Positions 10,283 to 20,391 of a DNA stretch of 57,846 nt are shown piece by piece; position 1 is the stretch's first letter; each line of letters starts with the position of its first letter. The stretch covers positions 1-57,846 of the forward strand of contig DATJXN010000014.1 in the NCBI GenBank assembly GCA_035500095.1, written 5' to 3'. The notes below the pieces were generated by a model. It saw nothing but the letters and a program-made list of their open reading frames with translations. It ran no database searches and was not told the origin of the DNA. Origin of the DNA: Candidatus Binataceae bacterium. Its GTDB lineage: Bacteria > Desulfobacterota > Binatia > Binatales > Binataceae. A program made the position numbers and the translations under genes.

Positions 10283-11152
10283 TCATCCGTCTCCCGGCTC
10301 GTCGTCCGTCTCCTGCCATTGCTCGGAGTAGAGCAGCAACAGATCGCCGTCCAGGCTGCGCACCAGGAAGCGCTGGACCTCGGCTACGGTGCGCTCCAGC
10401 GCGCGTCCGCCGATGAGCCAATGGCCGCGGCCGCGCACCACGCGGATCGCCGCTCCGAGCCGTTCAGCGAATTCGCGCGTCTTCTCCAGCGGCGCGAACG
10501 GATCGGAATCTCCCGTGATGACGAGCCGCGGCACGGCGCGCCCGCCGTGGAGGAAGGGGAATTCGTCCAACTTTATCCTGCCGCGCACGACCTCGAGCGC
10601 TGCGCGCGCGTCGTCGGCCACGAGAGCTCCGCTCAGTGCCTCGAGCGCAAAGGGCTCGGCGTCGGCGAGCAGATGGAACAGCATCGCGCCGCGCGGCGGT
10701 CTGAGCGCGCCGCCGAGCCATCGCGCCCGCCAGTTGGCCGCGTTCATCACGAGCGGCGATCGAAAGTGCGGCAGCATCGGCGCCAGCGCGACGGCCGCTT
10801 TCACCTGCGGATGCCGGGCCGCGTGCAGAGCGAGGAGCCCTCCAAGACCGTGGCCAACGACGATCGCACCGCGCCCAAGCGCGGTCAGAGCCTCGGACAA
10901 CAACGCCGCGAGACGCTCGAAGCCGTACGCCTGCCCGCCTGATGCGCGGGAGTCGCGCGGCACCGCCGGCGCCGCCGCGCGAAGATCGGGCGCGTAAACT
11001 TCCCATCCGATGCTCGCGAAGTACCCGCGTGAGACCGCAAGATGACGCGCAGTGGTGAAAAGCTCGGGCAGCAGAATCAGCGGCCATGCGAACTTCAGCG
11101 GTTCGGGCCGCTCGCATGCGGACGGAATTCGGCCAAGCCGCGTGTCCATCAC
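10283..11152 (-). CDS. alpha/beta-hydrolase-fold protein lacking the nucleophile
   Basis: The 289 residues have the alpha/beta hydrolase layout: an oxyanion region near the N-terminus, the nucleophile elbow at 100-104, an acidic residue in ITGDSDPFAP and a His in GRGHWLIGG. The elbow reads G-H-G-L-G, so the catalytic Ser/Cys is replaced by Gly102 (codon GGT). Asp and His are kept. The protein is therefore either non-catalytic or uses another mechanism. No substrate can be named. It lies between the small Lys-rich gene and guaB, all on the same strand. It ends with TGA. Confidence 0.8.
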   Translation of the reverse strand: MMDTRLGRIPSACERPEPLKFAWPLILLPELFTTARHLAVSRGYFASIGWEVYAPDLRAAAPAVPRDSRASGGQAYGFERLAALLSEALTALGRGAIVVGHGLGGLLALHAARHPQVKAAVALAPMLPHFRSPLVMNAANWRARWLGGALRPPRGAMLFHLLADAEPFALEALSGALVADDARAALEVVRGRIKLDEFPFLHGGRAVPRLVITGDSDPFAPLEKTREFAERLGAAIRVVRGRGHWLIGGRALERTVAEVQRFLVRSLDGDLLLLYSEQWQETDDEPGDG

Positions 11153-11221
11153 AACTACGTTGCGCCATGCGCATCGCGCGCCGCAAGCGGCGCTCGCTAA
11201 CCGTGCGTGAGTGTTTCAGTG

Positions 11222-11255
11222 AAAAAAAAAGAGGGCCCCTTGTTCAGGGGCCCTC
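11222..11255 (-). terminator. strong Rho-independent terminator of the Lys-rich small gene
   Basis: The stem GAGGGCCCC/GGGGCCCTC (9 bp, loop of 7) is followed on the minus strand by nine consecutive T residues (11222-11230). It ends transcripts coming from the small gene at 11348-11440. Two more hairpins occur between that gene and the terminator: CCTCCGG/CCGGAGG with a TTTT loop (11317-11334) and GGGGT/ACCCC (11265-11280). The 3' UTR is therefore highly structured. Confidence 0.9.
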
Positions 11256-11347
11256 TCGCGGTACGGGGTTGTTTCACCCCGGCTTATCGCAGCAGCATGC
11301 CCGGCATCCTGGCCAGCCTCCGGTTTTCCGGAGGAAAACTTATGCCC

Positions 11348-11440
11348 TTACTTCTTCTTTTTCTTGCCGGCTTTCTTCTTCATACTCGTCTTCAACTTCG
11401 GCTTGGATTTTTTCGCGGAACTTTTCTTCTTAACTGGCAT
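11348..11440 (-). CDS. 30-residue Lys-rich small protein
   Basis: The 30-residue product begins MPVKKKSSAKKSKPK and ends in KKAGKKKKK, with 17 lysines and no acidic residue. An ideal ribosome-binding site (AAGGAGGTG) lies 4-7 bases before the ATG, and the gene is closed by TAA and a strong terminator about 95 bases on, so it looks like a real, separately transcribed gene. Such composition suits nucleic-acid or ribosome binding (histone-H1-tail-like), but I recognise no named family. It is divergent from ftsB/divIC across an A+T-rich 250-base region. Short basic ORFs of this kind are often missed by annotation. Confidence 0.75.
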   Translation of the reverse strand: MPVKKKSSAKKSKPKLKTSMKKKAGKKKKK

Positions 11441-11690
11441 AGACACCTCCTTAACAGTTGCTGCTGCCGGACAAGCTCCCGAAACCCCCTGAACCTCTGG
11501 CGAGCCGTTGCTGATCTCGCCTTCAAGGCCGGATTATAGAAACCCGTTATTCAAAAATCAAGAAGAAGGCGGATCATTTATAAAGAAATTTTAAAAATGT
11601 AAGAAGCCTTGCGATGCCTCACCTTTGCCGGTTTAGAATGGCGTTCAGTCATAAGTCTGCTTGAAGTTCGCGACAAGCCTTTTTACGATA

Positions 11691-12041
11691 ATGCTTGTGA
11701 CCCGCTTTACCCTGCACCTGCGCAGCAGATGGCTCACGCTGGTTCTGACCGGGGCCTGCGCCCTGCTCGCCGCGGACTTTGTCAGCGGGCCGTCGGGCCT
11801 GCGCGATCTGATCGCGCTGCGCGCGCGGCGCGCGCAATTCGAAGCCGCGCACAGGGATCTGCTGAAATCCAACGCGGAGTTGAGGGTCAAGGTCGCCCGC
11901 CTCGGCGGCGACGACCGCTACCTCGAGCGCCGCATCCGCGAGGAACTCGGTTACGTGCGCCCCGACGAGCTGGTCTACCGCTTCGCCACCGAAGACGATT
12001 CGGCGCAACCGCCGTCGCAAACTCCGTACGGCGATCGCTAG
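11691..12041 (+). CDS. ftsB: FtsB/DivIC-type septum formation initiator
   Basis: The 116-residue single-pass membrane protein has a short N-terminus, one membrane span (about 15-35), a coiled coil (about 40-75) and the small conserved end with RRIREELGYVRPDELVYRF, typical of FtsB/DivIC. These proteins form the FtsQBL/DivIB-DivIC-FtsL complex that links early and late divisome components. An in-frame TTG at 11661 would add ten residues. ATG 11691 fits family lengths better. It ends with TAG. Nothing else of the divisome is nearby. Confidence 0.85.
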   Translation: MLVTRFTLHLRSRWLTLVLTGACALLAADFVSGPSGLRDLIALRARRAQFEAAHRDLLKSNAELRVKVARLGGDDRYLERRIREELGYVRPDELVYRFATEDDSAQPPSQTPYGDR

Positions 12042-12153
12042 GGTGCGCGCTCCGGCGAAAATTCCGCTCGCGGCGATCGTCTGAAATCGCCGGGCGCGCG
12101 CGATGGCACTCAGGAGCCGCGCCCGCCTTGCTTGACTGCGCGGCCGTCATAGG

Positions 12154-12183
12154 ATTTCCTTCATCGCGATTTCCTTCATCGCG
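12154..12183. repeat. perfect 2 x 15-base tandem repeat
   Basis: The unit ATTTCCTTCATCGCG occurs twice without a gap in the 185-base space between ftsB and the MFS gene. No coding or structural role is apparent. It may be a replication-slippage product. Confidence 0.6.
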
Positions 12184-12226
12184 CGCCGACGGCCGAAGCC
12201 AGACCGACTCCAAACCGGGATCCCCG

Positions 12227-13456
12227 ATGCCAACTTCGCAAACATCAAAACCCGCGCTCTCCGGCGCGAGACCCGACGGCGCGTCGCGGCTCATCCTGTT
12301 TGCGACCGTGTTCTTCGATCTGCTCGGCTTCGGCATCGTGATTCCGTTTCTGCCGATGTACGCGGCGCGCCTGGGTATCGGCGCCGGGGCGATCGGACTG
12401 CTGCTTTCGGCTTATTCGATGGCGCAGTTCATTTTCGCGCCGTTGCTCGGACGGCTTTCCGATCGGATCGGCCGCCGCCCGATCATCATGCTGGGGCTGT
12501 TCGGTTCGTCGCTGAGCTATGTGATCTATGCCTTCACGAATTCGTTTGCCGGGCTGCTGGCCTCGCGCGCCGTGCATGGCGCCTGCGCGGCCACTATCTC
12601 GACCGCGCAGGCATACGTCGCCGACACCACCGAGGAATCGAAGCGCGCGCAGGCGATGGGCATGATCGGCGCGGCCTTCGGCCTCGGCTTCGTGCTCGGA
12701 CCGGCGGTCGGCGGCGTGCTCGGGGCGGTGAGCTTGCGCACGCCGGTGCTGTTCGCGGCGGCGCTGACGTTCGCCAATCTCATCTTCGCCGCCGTCCGGC
12801 TGCCCGAATCGCTCGCCCCGCGCGGGGCTGCTCGCGATACCGAGCGCAGCGCGCGCGCGGGCTTTCGATCGTCGTTCAGTTTGCCGCGGCTGCTCGGGCG
12901 TCATCGCGCGCGCGGGCTTCTGTTCGCGATCGCGTTTCTGATCACCCTCGCGATCGCGGAGCTGGAGGCGACCTTCGCGCTCACCGTGCCAGCGGTGTAT
13001 GGCTACGCGGCGGCCGGGGTCGGCGGATTGCTCGCCTTCGCCGGACTGGTGCAGGCGCTCGCGCAGGGCTACCTGGTCGGCAAGCTCGTGCCGCGCACCG
13101 GCGAGGCGGCGCTGGTGACGGCCGGCGCGGCGGCGCTGGCCCTGGGCCTTGCACCGCTTGGAAGCTGGCCCTCACACGCCGCGCTTTACGGGATGCTGAT
13201 TCTGATCGCGTCGGGATACGGATTCGGCACCACCGCGGTCGCCACGCTGATTTCGCGCCGCACCGCGGGCGAGCTCCAGGGTGAAGCACTCGGGCTCAAC
13301 CAATCGGTGCTCTCGCTGGCGCGCGTGCTGGGCCCGATCGCGGGCGGGATGCTTTACCAGGCGAGGGGCCCTGCGGCGCCCTACCTCGCCGGCGCGGCGA
13401 CGGCCGCGTTGGCGATGGTGCTGGCGTTGCGGATAAGCCATAGTCGAGCGGCCTGA
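12227..13456 (+). CDS. MFS transporter (TetA-like drug efflux family)
   Basis: The 409-residue protein has 12 predicted membrane spans. The first loop motif GRLSDRIGRRP is the MFS signature, and GLGFVLGPAVGGVLG matches the antiporter motif C of the 12-TM drug:H+ antiporters, as in TetA. It probably exports a small hydrophobic compound. The substrate is not readable. The open frame extends far upstream over ftsB, but the ATG at 12227 begins just before the first membrane span, so I took that start. It ends with TGA, and the next gene starts 16 bases later. Confidence 0.85.
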   Translation: MPTSQTSKPALSGARPDGASRLILFATVFFDLLGFGIVIPFLPMYAARLGIGAGAIGLLLSAYSMAQFIFAPLLGRLSDRIGRRPIIMLGLFGSSLSYVIYAFTNSFAGLLASRAVHGACAATISTAQAYVADTTEESKRAQAMGMIGAAFGLGFVLGPAVGGVLGAVSLRTPVLFAAALTFANLIFAAVRLPESLAPRGAARDTERSARAGFRSSFSLPRLLGRHRARGLLFAIAFLITLAIAELEATFALTVPAVYGYAAAGVGGLLAFAGLVQALAQGYLVGKLVPRTGEAALVTAGAAALALGLAPLGSWPSHAALYGMLILIASGYGFGTTAVATLISRRTAGELQGEALGLNQSVLSLARVLGPIAGGMLYQARGPAAPYLAGAATAALAMVLALRISHSRAA

Positions 13457-13471
13457 GGAGGGAGCGGCACG

Positions 13472-13909
13472 ATGGTCAATTGGACGGGCCTCATCAGATG
13501 GGTGATCGTTTTTCACCTGTTCGGAGTGATCATCTGGGTCGGCAATCTGCTGGTGATCGCTTCGATGTTGTCGCTGGCCGCGGAAGAAGTGGGAGCCGCG
13601 CGCGAGCGGCTGATCCTGATCGCGCGCCGGCTGTTTCAGATCGGATGCAATATCGGCGCGCTGACCACGGTCTTCTTCGGCATCGTCCTGATCCTGCTCG
13701 ATCCCTCAGTGCTGATGCTGGGCTGGCTGCACGCGAAGCTGGTGCTAGTCCTGGTGCTGCTCTACTTCCACTATCGCCTCTACCGCCGGATCCTGAACCT
13801 GGAGAACGACCCGTCGAGCGCCTCAACCCGCGAGTTCAAGATGATCCACGGATTCGTAAGCGCACTCTTGCTGGGCATTCTCGCGCTCGCGGTGCTGAGA
13901 CCGTTCTAG
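13472..13909 (+). CDS. HemJ/CopD-like four-helix membrane protein
   Basis: The 145 residues carry four membrane helices. Helix 1 contains a conserved-looking His (VFHLFGVIIWVG), and WLHAKLVLVL begins helix 3. These are the His and Lys positions characteristic of the HemJ/UPF0093 and CopD group. HemJ converts protoporphyrinogen IX to protoporphyrin IX at the membrane, but WVG instead of WFAG also suits CopD-like proteins. The gene follows the MFS gene closely, with GGAGGGAGC upstream of the ATG. It ends with TAG. Confidence 0.65.
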   Translation: MVNWTGLIRWVIVFHLFGVIIWVGNLLVIASMLSLAAEEVGAARERLILIARRLFQIGCNIGALTTVFFGIVLILLDPSVLMLGWLHAKLVLVLVLLYFHYRLYRRILNLENDPSSASTREFKMIHGFVSALLLGILALAVLRPF

Positions 13910-13943
13910 CGCGCAGCGATGCGCAGGGGAGAATCGCGGCCGC

Positions 13944-14639
13944 CTAGCGGCGCAGTTGCAGGACGCGTCTGCCGCCGCGAACTTCCGGCACGCTGGGAGC
14001 GTGCAGCGGAATTCTTCGGCCAAGCTTCGGCACGATCGGAAAGGGATTGCGAAACTGCAGAGTCCGGCCGTCGAAGGATTCGAGGCTGAGCGCGGTCGCG
14101 ACGTTGACCGTCATCTCGAGCGCCAGCCCTTCGAGCACCATCGGCTGCACCCACACCTCGCCGCCTTCAAGCGTCTTCGCGTAGGGCCACTCGATAGGCA
14201 CTCCCGCGCGCGAGAAGGTTTTGTAAAACGGCGTCAGATTCCGCGGTTTGAATATCGGATAGACCAGGATCGCTTGTGCTTTGCGCAAGCCCGCAAGGAT
14301 GAAGCCGGCATGCCTGGCAAGCCGCGCGGCCCCCGGCGCAAGAGCCCATAACTCGCCACACTCGTATACGTCCTCGGCGGGCAGATGAGTCAGGTCCGGA
14401 CGCGGATAGCTTTGCGGAAATGTTGCGAGGCTGTGAAGTACGAACCCGGCCAGCATCTCGTTCGGCGCGGACCCGGTCTCGTCATAGAGCGCGCGCACCT
14501 CGCCGTAACCAAGATGAATTTCACCAAGCGCCGAGTGGCCCGTCTCGCTGAAGCCGAGCCCTTTGCCAGCCCTGGCATGTACGAGACGGTCGGCGAACTC
14601 GCGCCGCTCATCATCCGTAGTTAGGAGCCGCAATTGCAC
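13944..14639 (-). CDS. protein of unknown function, possibly GNAT-like
   Basis: The 231-residue cytoplasmic protein is intact, with no signal peptide or membrane span. The first half (ERREFADRLV, EMLAGFVLHSL, CGELWAL) and a central GFILAGLRKAQAILVYPIFKPRNLTPFY recall acyl-acceptor GNAT-fold proteins such as N-acyl amino acid or autoinducer synthases. The match is weak and I would not name a function. It is convergent with the HemJ/CopD-like gene (34-base gap) and ends with TAG. Confidence 0.6.
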   Translation of the reverse strand: MQLRLLTTDDERREFADRLVHARAGKGLGFSETGHSALGEIHLGYGEVRALYDETGSAPNEMLAGFVLHSLATFPQSYPRPDLTHLPAEDVYECGELWALAPGAARLARHAGFILAGLRKAQAILVYPIFKPRNLTPFYKTFSRAGVPIEWPYAKTLEGGEVWVQPMVLEGLALEMTVNVATALSLESFDGRTLQFRNPFPIVPKLGRRIPLHAPSVPEVRGGRRVLQLRR

Positions 14640-14808
14640 TCGGTCACCCGCAGCTCGTCAACGACTTATCCTTCAACCGATAACACTATCTTTGTGACCT
14701 ATCTTTTAGCTTAATGTTGCACGTTTGCATAGGGCTTGATGCAGAATTGTTTGCTTTAGAGTGTCAGAATAGCTGATCTGCCGCGAATTCGTTGGATTTT
14801 TTTCGGGC

Positions 14809-17544
14809 ATGTCGATTGCAGTTAGTCGGACGCGGCCCTTTAGGGCTTTCGAAATGCGCCCATTTTTTGCTGCAAAACCTGTGGACTCCAGTCGGGGAAG
14901 CCTCAGCCTCGACCTGGCGCCCGCCCTGCCTGACGACGCGTGGGCTACCCTGCTCATTCGCGTCGGTATCGTCATCATTCTCGTGACCCAGCCGCTCCTG
15001 CTGATTTCCGAACTCAGGCTGGGCGGCACGCGGGGAGTCGATCCCTGGTTGCTCAGCGCATTTCATCTGTTCAATTTCTTCGCCGCCGTGGCCGGCCTCA
15101 GCATAAGCTGGACCCGCGGTTTTCGTGAACACTGGCGCTCGGCGGCCTTCTCGCTGTGCGCGATGCTCATCGTCAGCTCCGCCGTTATGAGTGTCGCGGC
15201 GCCGGACCGCCACGAGGCGCTGTTCGTCTCCTTGCTGTTGATCATGCTGGGCTCGGCAATGCTGGTGCCATGGGAAGCGCACTGGCAGTTGGGGCTCGGC
15301 ATGCTGAGCGTTTTCGCCCTGCTGGCCAACACGCTGTTCTCCGCCCATCCCAATCTCAACATTCTCTACCACTGGCTGGGAGTGATCACGGCGGCATGTC
15401 TCTCCCAGTGCGCCGCCACCTTCGGCGTGCGCTTCCGCGAGCGGACGCAACAGTATAAGGCGCTGCGCGAACGCGATTTGCAGCTCGGCGAAAGCGAGGA
15501 AAAGTTCCGCCGCGTATTCGAGACCAGCTCCGACGCGATCGTCATCAGCCGCACCGTCGACGGCCACATCATCGACGTCAACCGCGAGTTCGTCGATCGC
15601 ACGGGCTACAGCCGCGAGGAGGCCATCGGGCACCTGCCCTTGGACCTCAATCTGTGGGACGACCTCGAGCAGGCGAAATTGCTCTCCGAGGAGATAAAGA
15701 CCGTCGGCTTTGCGCGCAACGTCGAGGTCCGCTTCCGAATGCGCAGCGGCGAGTCGGTGACGGCGCTGATCTCGTCGGTGCGGGCGATCATCAACGGCGA
15801 GGAGTGCGTGATCAGCACGGTGCGCGACGTGACCGAACTGCGCAAGGCGCACGAAGCGCTGGTCGCGGCGCGCGAGGTCGCGCTGGCTGCCTCGGAAGCC
15901 AAGTCGCAGTTTCTCTCGTGCATGTCGCACGAGATCCGCACTCCGCTCAACGTCATCCTCGGCTCGGCCGATCTGCTGACCGATACCCAGCTCGGGCCCG
16001 AGCAGCGCCACTATGTCGACCGCATAGTCAACAACGGCGCGAACCTGCTGGAACTCCTCAACAGCATCCTTGACCTTACCCGGGTCGAGAGCGGACAGCT
16101 CAGCCTCGAGCAGACGCCCTTTAATATCGCCGAGCTGGTCGAACGCGTCGCCGACACGCTCGCGATTCGCGCGCGCCAGACCCAGGTCGAACTCGTGGTC
16201 CGCTTCGCGCCCGATTTGCCGGCGACGCTGGTCGGCGACCCGTTGCGGCTCAACCAGGTGCTGACCAACCTGGTCGGCAATGCGCTCAAGTTTACCGAGC
16301 ACGGCGAGGTCGTCGTCGCGATCGGGCGCGACACGCAAAGCCGCGAACCGGGCGCGCTGCGCTTTTCGGTAAGCGATACCGGCGTCGGCATCCCGCCCGA
16401 AAAGCTCACGTCGATCTTTTCGCCCTTCGCCCAGGCCGACTCTTCGACCACCCGCAAGTACGGCGGCAGCGGGCTCGGACTCGCGATCGTCGAGCGGCTG
16501 GTGCATTTGATGGGCGGCCGGGTGTGGGTCGAGAGCGAGATCGGCAAGGGCAGCGTCTTTCACTTCACGGCGCGTTTTGGCGTGCCGCCCGGTCTATCCG
16601 ACGCGTCGGCCGGGGCCCCGATGGACCTTGGCGGAGTGCGCGTGCTGATCATGGATCGCAACGCGACCTGCCGCGCCACGATGCGCGAGATTTTCGCCGC
16701 CCGCGGCGCTTTGGTGATGGAGGCCGCGTCGGCGGACGAAGCGATGGAGGCGGTCAAGCGGGCCGCCGAGCCGTTCCAACTGGTATTCGCCGATTGCTCG
16801 CGGCCGCAGGCGGGCGGGCTTGAACTCGCGCAGCGCATCGGTGCCGACCCCGTCAAGGCGCCGGGCCTGACGGTGGCTACGGTCAGCTCCTACGACCTCT
16901 CGAAGGCCTTCGTGGGGCTGCGCGAAGCCGGCCTCGAACACTACGTGGTCAAGCCGCTCAAACGCGCCGACCTGCTCGCGGCGGCGGCTGACTTTGCACG
17001 GCGGGCGCCGGAGGCGGTCGGCCCGGCGGCTGCCCCAACCGGCGGTGCGCTCGACCAATCGGCTCATTTCGAACAGTCCACGCCGAGCGTATCGGACGGC
17101 GCCGCAGGCGCGTCCGCGCAGCCGGTTCTGGCGATCGCCGGTGAACAAGTCGCGCCCTGTCGGATACTGCTCGCCGACGATTCGCTCGACAACCGCCTGC
17201 TGATTCGCGCGTACCTCGGCAAAACCGGTTACGGACTCGACGAGGCCGAGAACGGCCAGGTCGCGGTCGACAAACTGACGAGCGGCCGCTACGACCTGGT
17301 CCTGATGGACATCCAGATGCCGGTGATGGACGGGTTCACCGCGGTGCGCCGCTTCCGGCAGTGGGAGCGCGAGCACGACACGCGCCGCACGCCAATCATC
17401 GCGCTCACCGCGTCAACCTTCGACGAAACCGTGCGCAAGGCGGTGGAGGCCGGATGCGATTCGCATCTGGGCAAGCCGCTCAAGCGCAGCACGCTGCTCA
17501 GAGTCATTCGCGAGACCGCGATCGCCAACCGGCAGGCGGCCTGA
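14809..17544 (+). CDS. hybrid sensor histidine kinase with PAS domain and two receiver domains
   Basis: The 911 residues run as follows: five or six membrane spans (about 45-210, MASE-like), a linker coil, a PAS domain (about 230-345), HisKA with the H-box SHEIRTPLN and phospho-acceptor His374, HATPase (N-box VGNALKFT, G1 DTGVGIP, G2 GGSGLGL), a first receiver (about 607-735) and a second receiver (about 785-900). The second receiver is canonical (LLADDS, MDIQMPVMDG, a KP loop). The first is divergent (LIMDRN, FADCSRP) but keeps an Asp and a Lys. No response-regulator gene is adjacent. The start is uncertain because no SD is seen; Met16 is an alternative. It ends with TGA. Confidence 0.93.
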   Translation: MSIAVSRTRPFRAFEMRPFFAAKPVDSSRGSLSLDLAPALPDDAWATLLIRVGIVIILVTQPLLLISELRLGGTRGVDPWLLSAFHLFNFFAAVAGLSISWTRGFREHWRSAAFSLCAMLIVSSAVMSVAAPDRHEALFVSLLLIMLGSAMLVPWEAHWQLGLGMLSVFALLANTLFSAHPNLNILYHWLGVITAACLSQCAATFGVRFRERTQQYKALRERDLQLGESEEKFRRVFETSSDAIVISRTVDGHIIDVNREFVDRTGYSREEAIGHLPLDLNLWDDLEQAKLLSEEIKTVGFARNVEVRFRMRSGESVTALISSVRAIINGEECVISTVRDVTELRKAHEALVAAREVALAASEAKSQFLSCMSHEIRTPLNVILGSADLLTDTQLGPEQRHYVDRIVNNGANLLELLNSILDLTRVESGQLSLEQTPFNIAELVERVADTLAIRARQTQVELVVRFAPDLPATLVGDPLRLNQVLTNLVGNALKFTEHGEVVVAIGRDTQSREPGALRFSVSDTGVGIPPEKLTSIFSPFAQADSSTTRKYGGSGLGLAIVERLVHLMGGRVWVESEIGKGSVFHFTARFGVPPGLSDASAGAPMDLGGVRVLIMDRNATCRATMREIFAARGALVMEAASADEAMEAVKRAAEPFQLVFADCSRPQAGGLELAQRIGADPVKAPGLTVATVSSYDLSKAFVGLREAGLEHYVVKPLKRADLLAAAADFARRAPEAVGPAAAPTGGALDQSAHFEQSTPSVSDGAAGASAQPVLAIAGEQVAPCRILLADDSLDNRLLIRAYLGKTGYGLDEAENGQVAVDKLTSGRYDLVLMDIQMPVMDGFTAVRRFRQWEREHDTRRTPIIALTASTFDETVRKAVEAGCDSHLGKPLKRSTLLRVIRETAIANRQAA

Positions 17545-17550
17545 ACCGCA

Positions 17551-18744
<1,194 letters not shown>

Positions 18745-18927
18745 AGGCGGTCTCCTTCAAGCGCCGCGGGCTCAAGCGGCGCCCGTAAGCGCGGTCTTTC
18801 GCCGGCGGCCGATTTTCGCTGAGCTTCATTATTGACCGGCACCGGCACGCATGGCAAAAGCGCGCCGGAAAGCATGGCGCTCGATAATTCGGAACGACGC
18901 GGCACGGTCGTGCTAGAGTAACGGGCC

Positions 18928-20388
18928 GTGGCAACCCCCGTGAGCGCATCGCAATTCGCGGCCGAACTGCCCGGACTCGCCGAGGAACTGGCCGCGATCG
19001 TCGGCACGGATGGCGTCGTCTCGCACCTGAGCGAGCTCGCCGTGTACGAGTGCGACGGCTGGACGATCGGCAAGAGCACGCCCGATCTCCTGGTCCTGCC
19101 GCGGACCACGGCGCAGGTCAGCGGCGTGCTGGCGGCGCTCGCGCGGCGCGGCGTGCCCTTCGTGCCGCGCGGCGCTGGCACCGGGCTTTCCGGCGGATGC
19201 CTGCCGCTCAATGCGCCGGTGATGATCTGCACCTCGCGCATGAACCATATCCTCGCCTGCGATCTGGCCAACCGCCGCGCCGTGGTCGAAAGCGGCGTGG
19301 TCAATATCAACGTGACCAATGCGGTCAAGGCGGCCGGTTATTTCTACGCGCCCGACCCGTCCTCGCAGGCCGCATGCACGATCGGCGGCAATATCGCCGA
19401 GAACTCCGGCGGCCCGCACACGCTCAAGTACGGGGTGACCACCAACCACGTGCTGGGAGTCGAGCTGGTACTGGCGGGCGGCGAGGTCGTCGAGCTGGGC
19501 GGGCCGGCCGACGAGCGCATGGGCTACGATCTGCTCGGCGCAGTGGTCGGCGCCGAGGGCACAGCGGGAATCGTCACCCGCGCGACGCTCCGGCTCATGC
19601 GCGAACCGCAGGCGCATCGCACGATGCTCGCGGTTTTCGCCGACGTCGAACGCGCGACCGCGGCGGTGAGCGCGATTATCGCCGCCGGAATAATTCCCGG
19701 CGCGATCGAAATGATGGACGCGCTCATCATCCGCGCGGTCGAGGCGGCGTTCCATGTCGGCTTCCCCGCCGGCGCCGGCGCCGTGCTGATCGTCGAGATC
19801 GACGGGCTCGAGGCCGGGCTTAACGAGCGCGCCGCGAGCATCGCGCGCCTCGCCACCGAGATGGGCGCGGCCGAAGTGAAGCTCGCGCGCGACGAGGCCG
19901 AGCGCGCGCTCCTGTGGAAGGCGCGCAAGCGCGCCTTCGGCGCGGTCGGCCGCCTCGCGCCCAACTACGCCACGCAGGACGGCGTGGTGCCGCGCACGCG
20001 CCTGCCCGACATCCTGCGCGTCATCGCGATGCTCAGCCGCGGCTACAATCTCGCGATCGGCAACGTCTTCCACGCCGGCGACGGCAATATCCATCCGATC
20101 GTGCTCTACGACGAGCGGGATCCTGACCAGGTGCGGCGCGCGATCGAAGTCGGGCGCGAGATTCTCAAAGCCTGCGTCGAGATGGGCGGCAGCCTGACCG
20201 GCGAGCACGGAATCGGAGTCGAAAAGCAGGACGAAATGCCGCTCTTGTTCGCGCCCGACGATCTGATGGTCATGAATGACCTGCGCCGCGTGTTCGATCC
20301 CAACGGACACGCCAATCCCAACAAGGTCCTGCCGCAGCCCGGCGGCTGCGTGGAAGTCGCCGCCCCGCGCCGCCAGGCCCCGCTCTAG
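18928..20388 (+). CDS. glcD: glycolate oxidase FAD-binding subunit GlcD
   Basis: The 486-residue protein is a full-length FAD-linked oxidase: the FAD-binding segment with RGAGTGLSGGCLP, GNIAENSGGPHTLKYGVT, and the C-terminal catalytic part with HAGDGNIHP and GEHGIGVEK. GlcD oxidises glycolate (or D-lactate) to glyoxylate, passing electrons through GlcE and GlcF to the quinone pool. The start is GTG 18928. The TAG stop is followed three bases later by the GTG of glcE, so the three genes form a tight operon. Confidence 0.95.
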   Translation: MATPVSASQFAAELPGLAEELAAIVGTDGVVSHLSELAVYECDGWTIGKSTPDLLVLPRTTAQVSGVLAALARRGVPFVPRGAGTGLSGGCLPLNAPVMICTSRMNHILACDLANRRAVVESGVVNINVTNAVKAAGYFYAPDPSSQAACTIGGNIAENSGGPHTLKYGVTTNHVLGVELVLAGGEVVELGGPADERMGYDLLGAVVGAEGTAGIVTRATLRLMREPQAHRTMLAVFADVERATAAVSAIIAAGIIPGAIEMMDALIIRAVEAAFHVGFPAGAGAVLIVEIDGLEAGLNERAASIARLATEMGAAEVKLARDEAERALLWKARKRAFGAVGRLAPNYATQDGVVPRTRLPDILRVIAMLSRGYNLAIGNVFHAGDGNIHPIVLYDERDPDQVRRAIEVGREILKACVEMGGSLTGEHGIGVEKQDEMPLLFAPDDLMVMNDLRRVFDPNGHANPNKVLPQPGGCVEVAAPRRQAPL

Positions 20389-20391
20389 CCG

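Noticed and set aside
11609..12226. N-terminal extension of the MFS gene over ftsB/divIC.
   Set aside because: The frame is open, but the sequence before 12227 is Arg-rich out-of-frame translation of ftsB. The MFS family starts just before the first membrane span.
14764..16563. Minus-strand frame of about 600 codons opposite the histidine kinase.
   Set aside because: Antisense shadow of a clearly conserved kinase; no recognisable motif.
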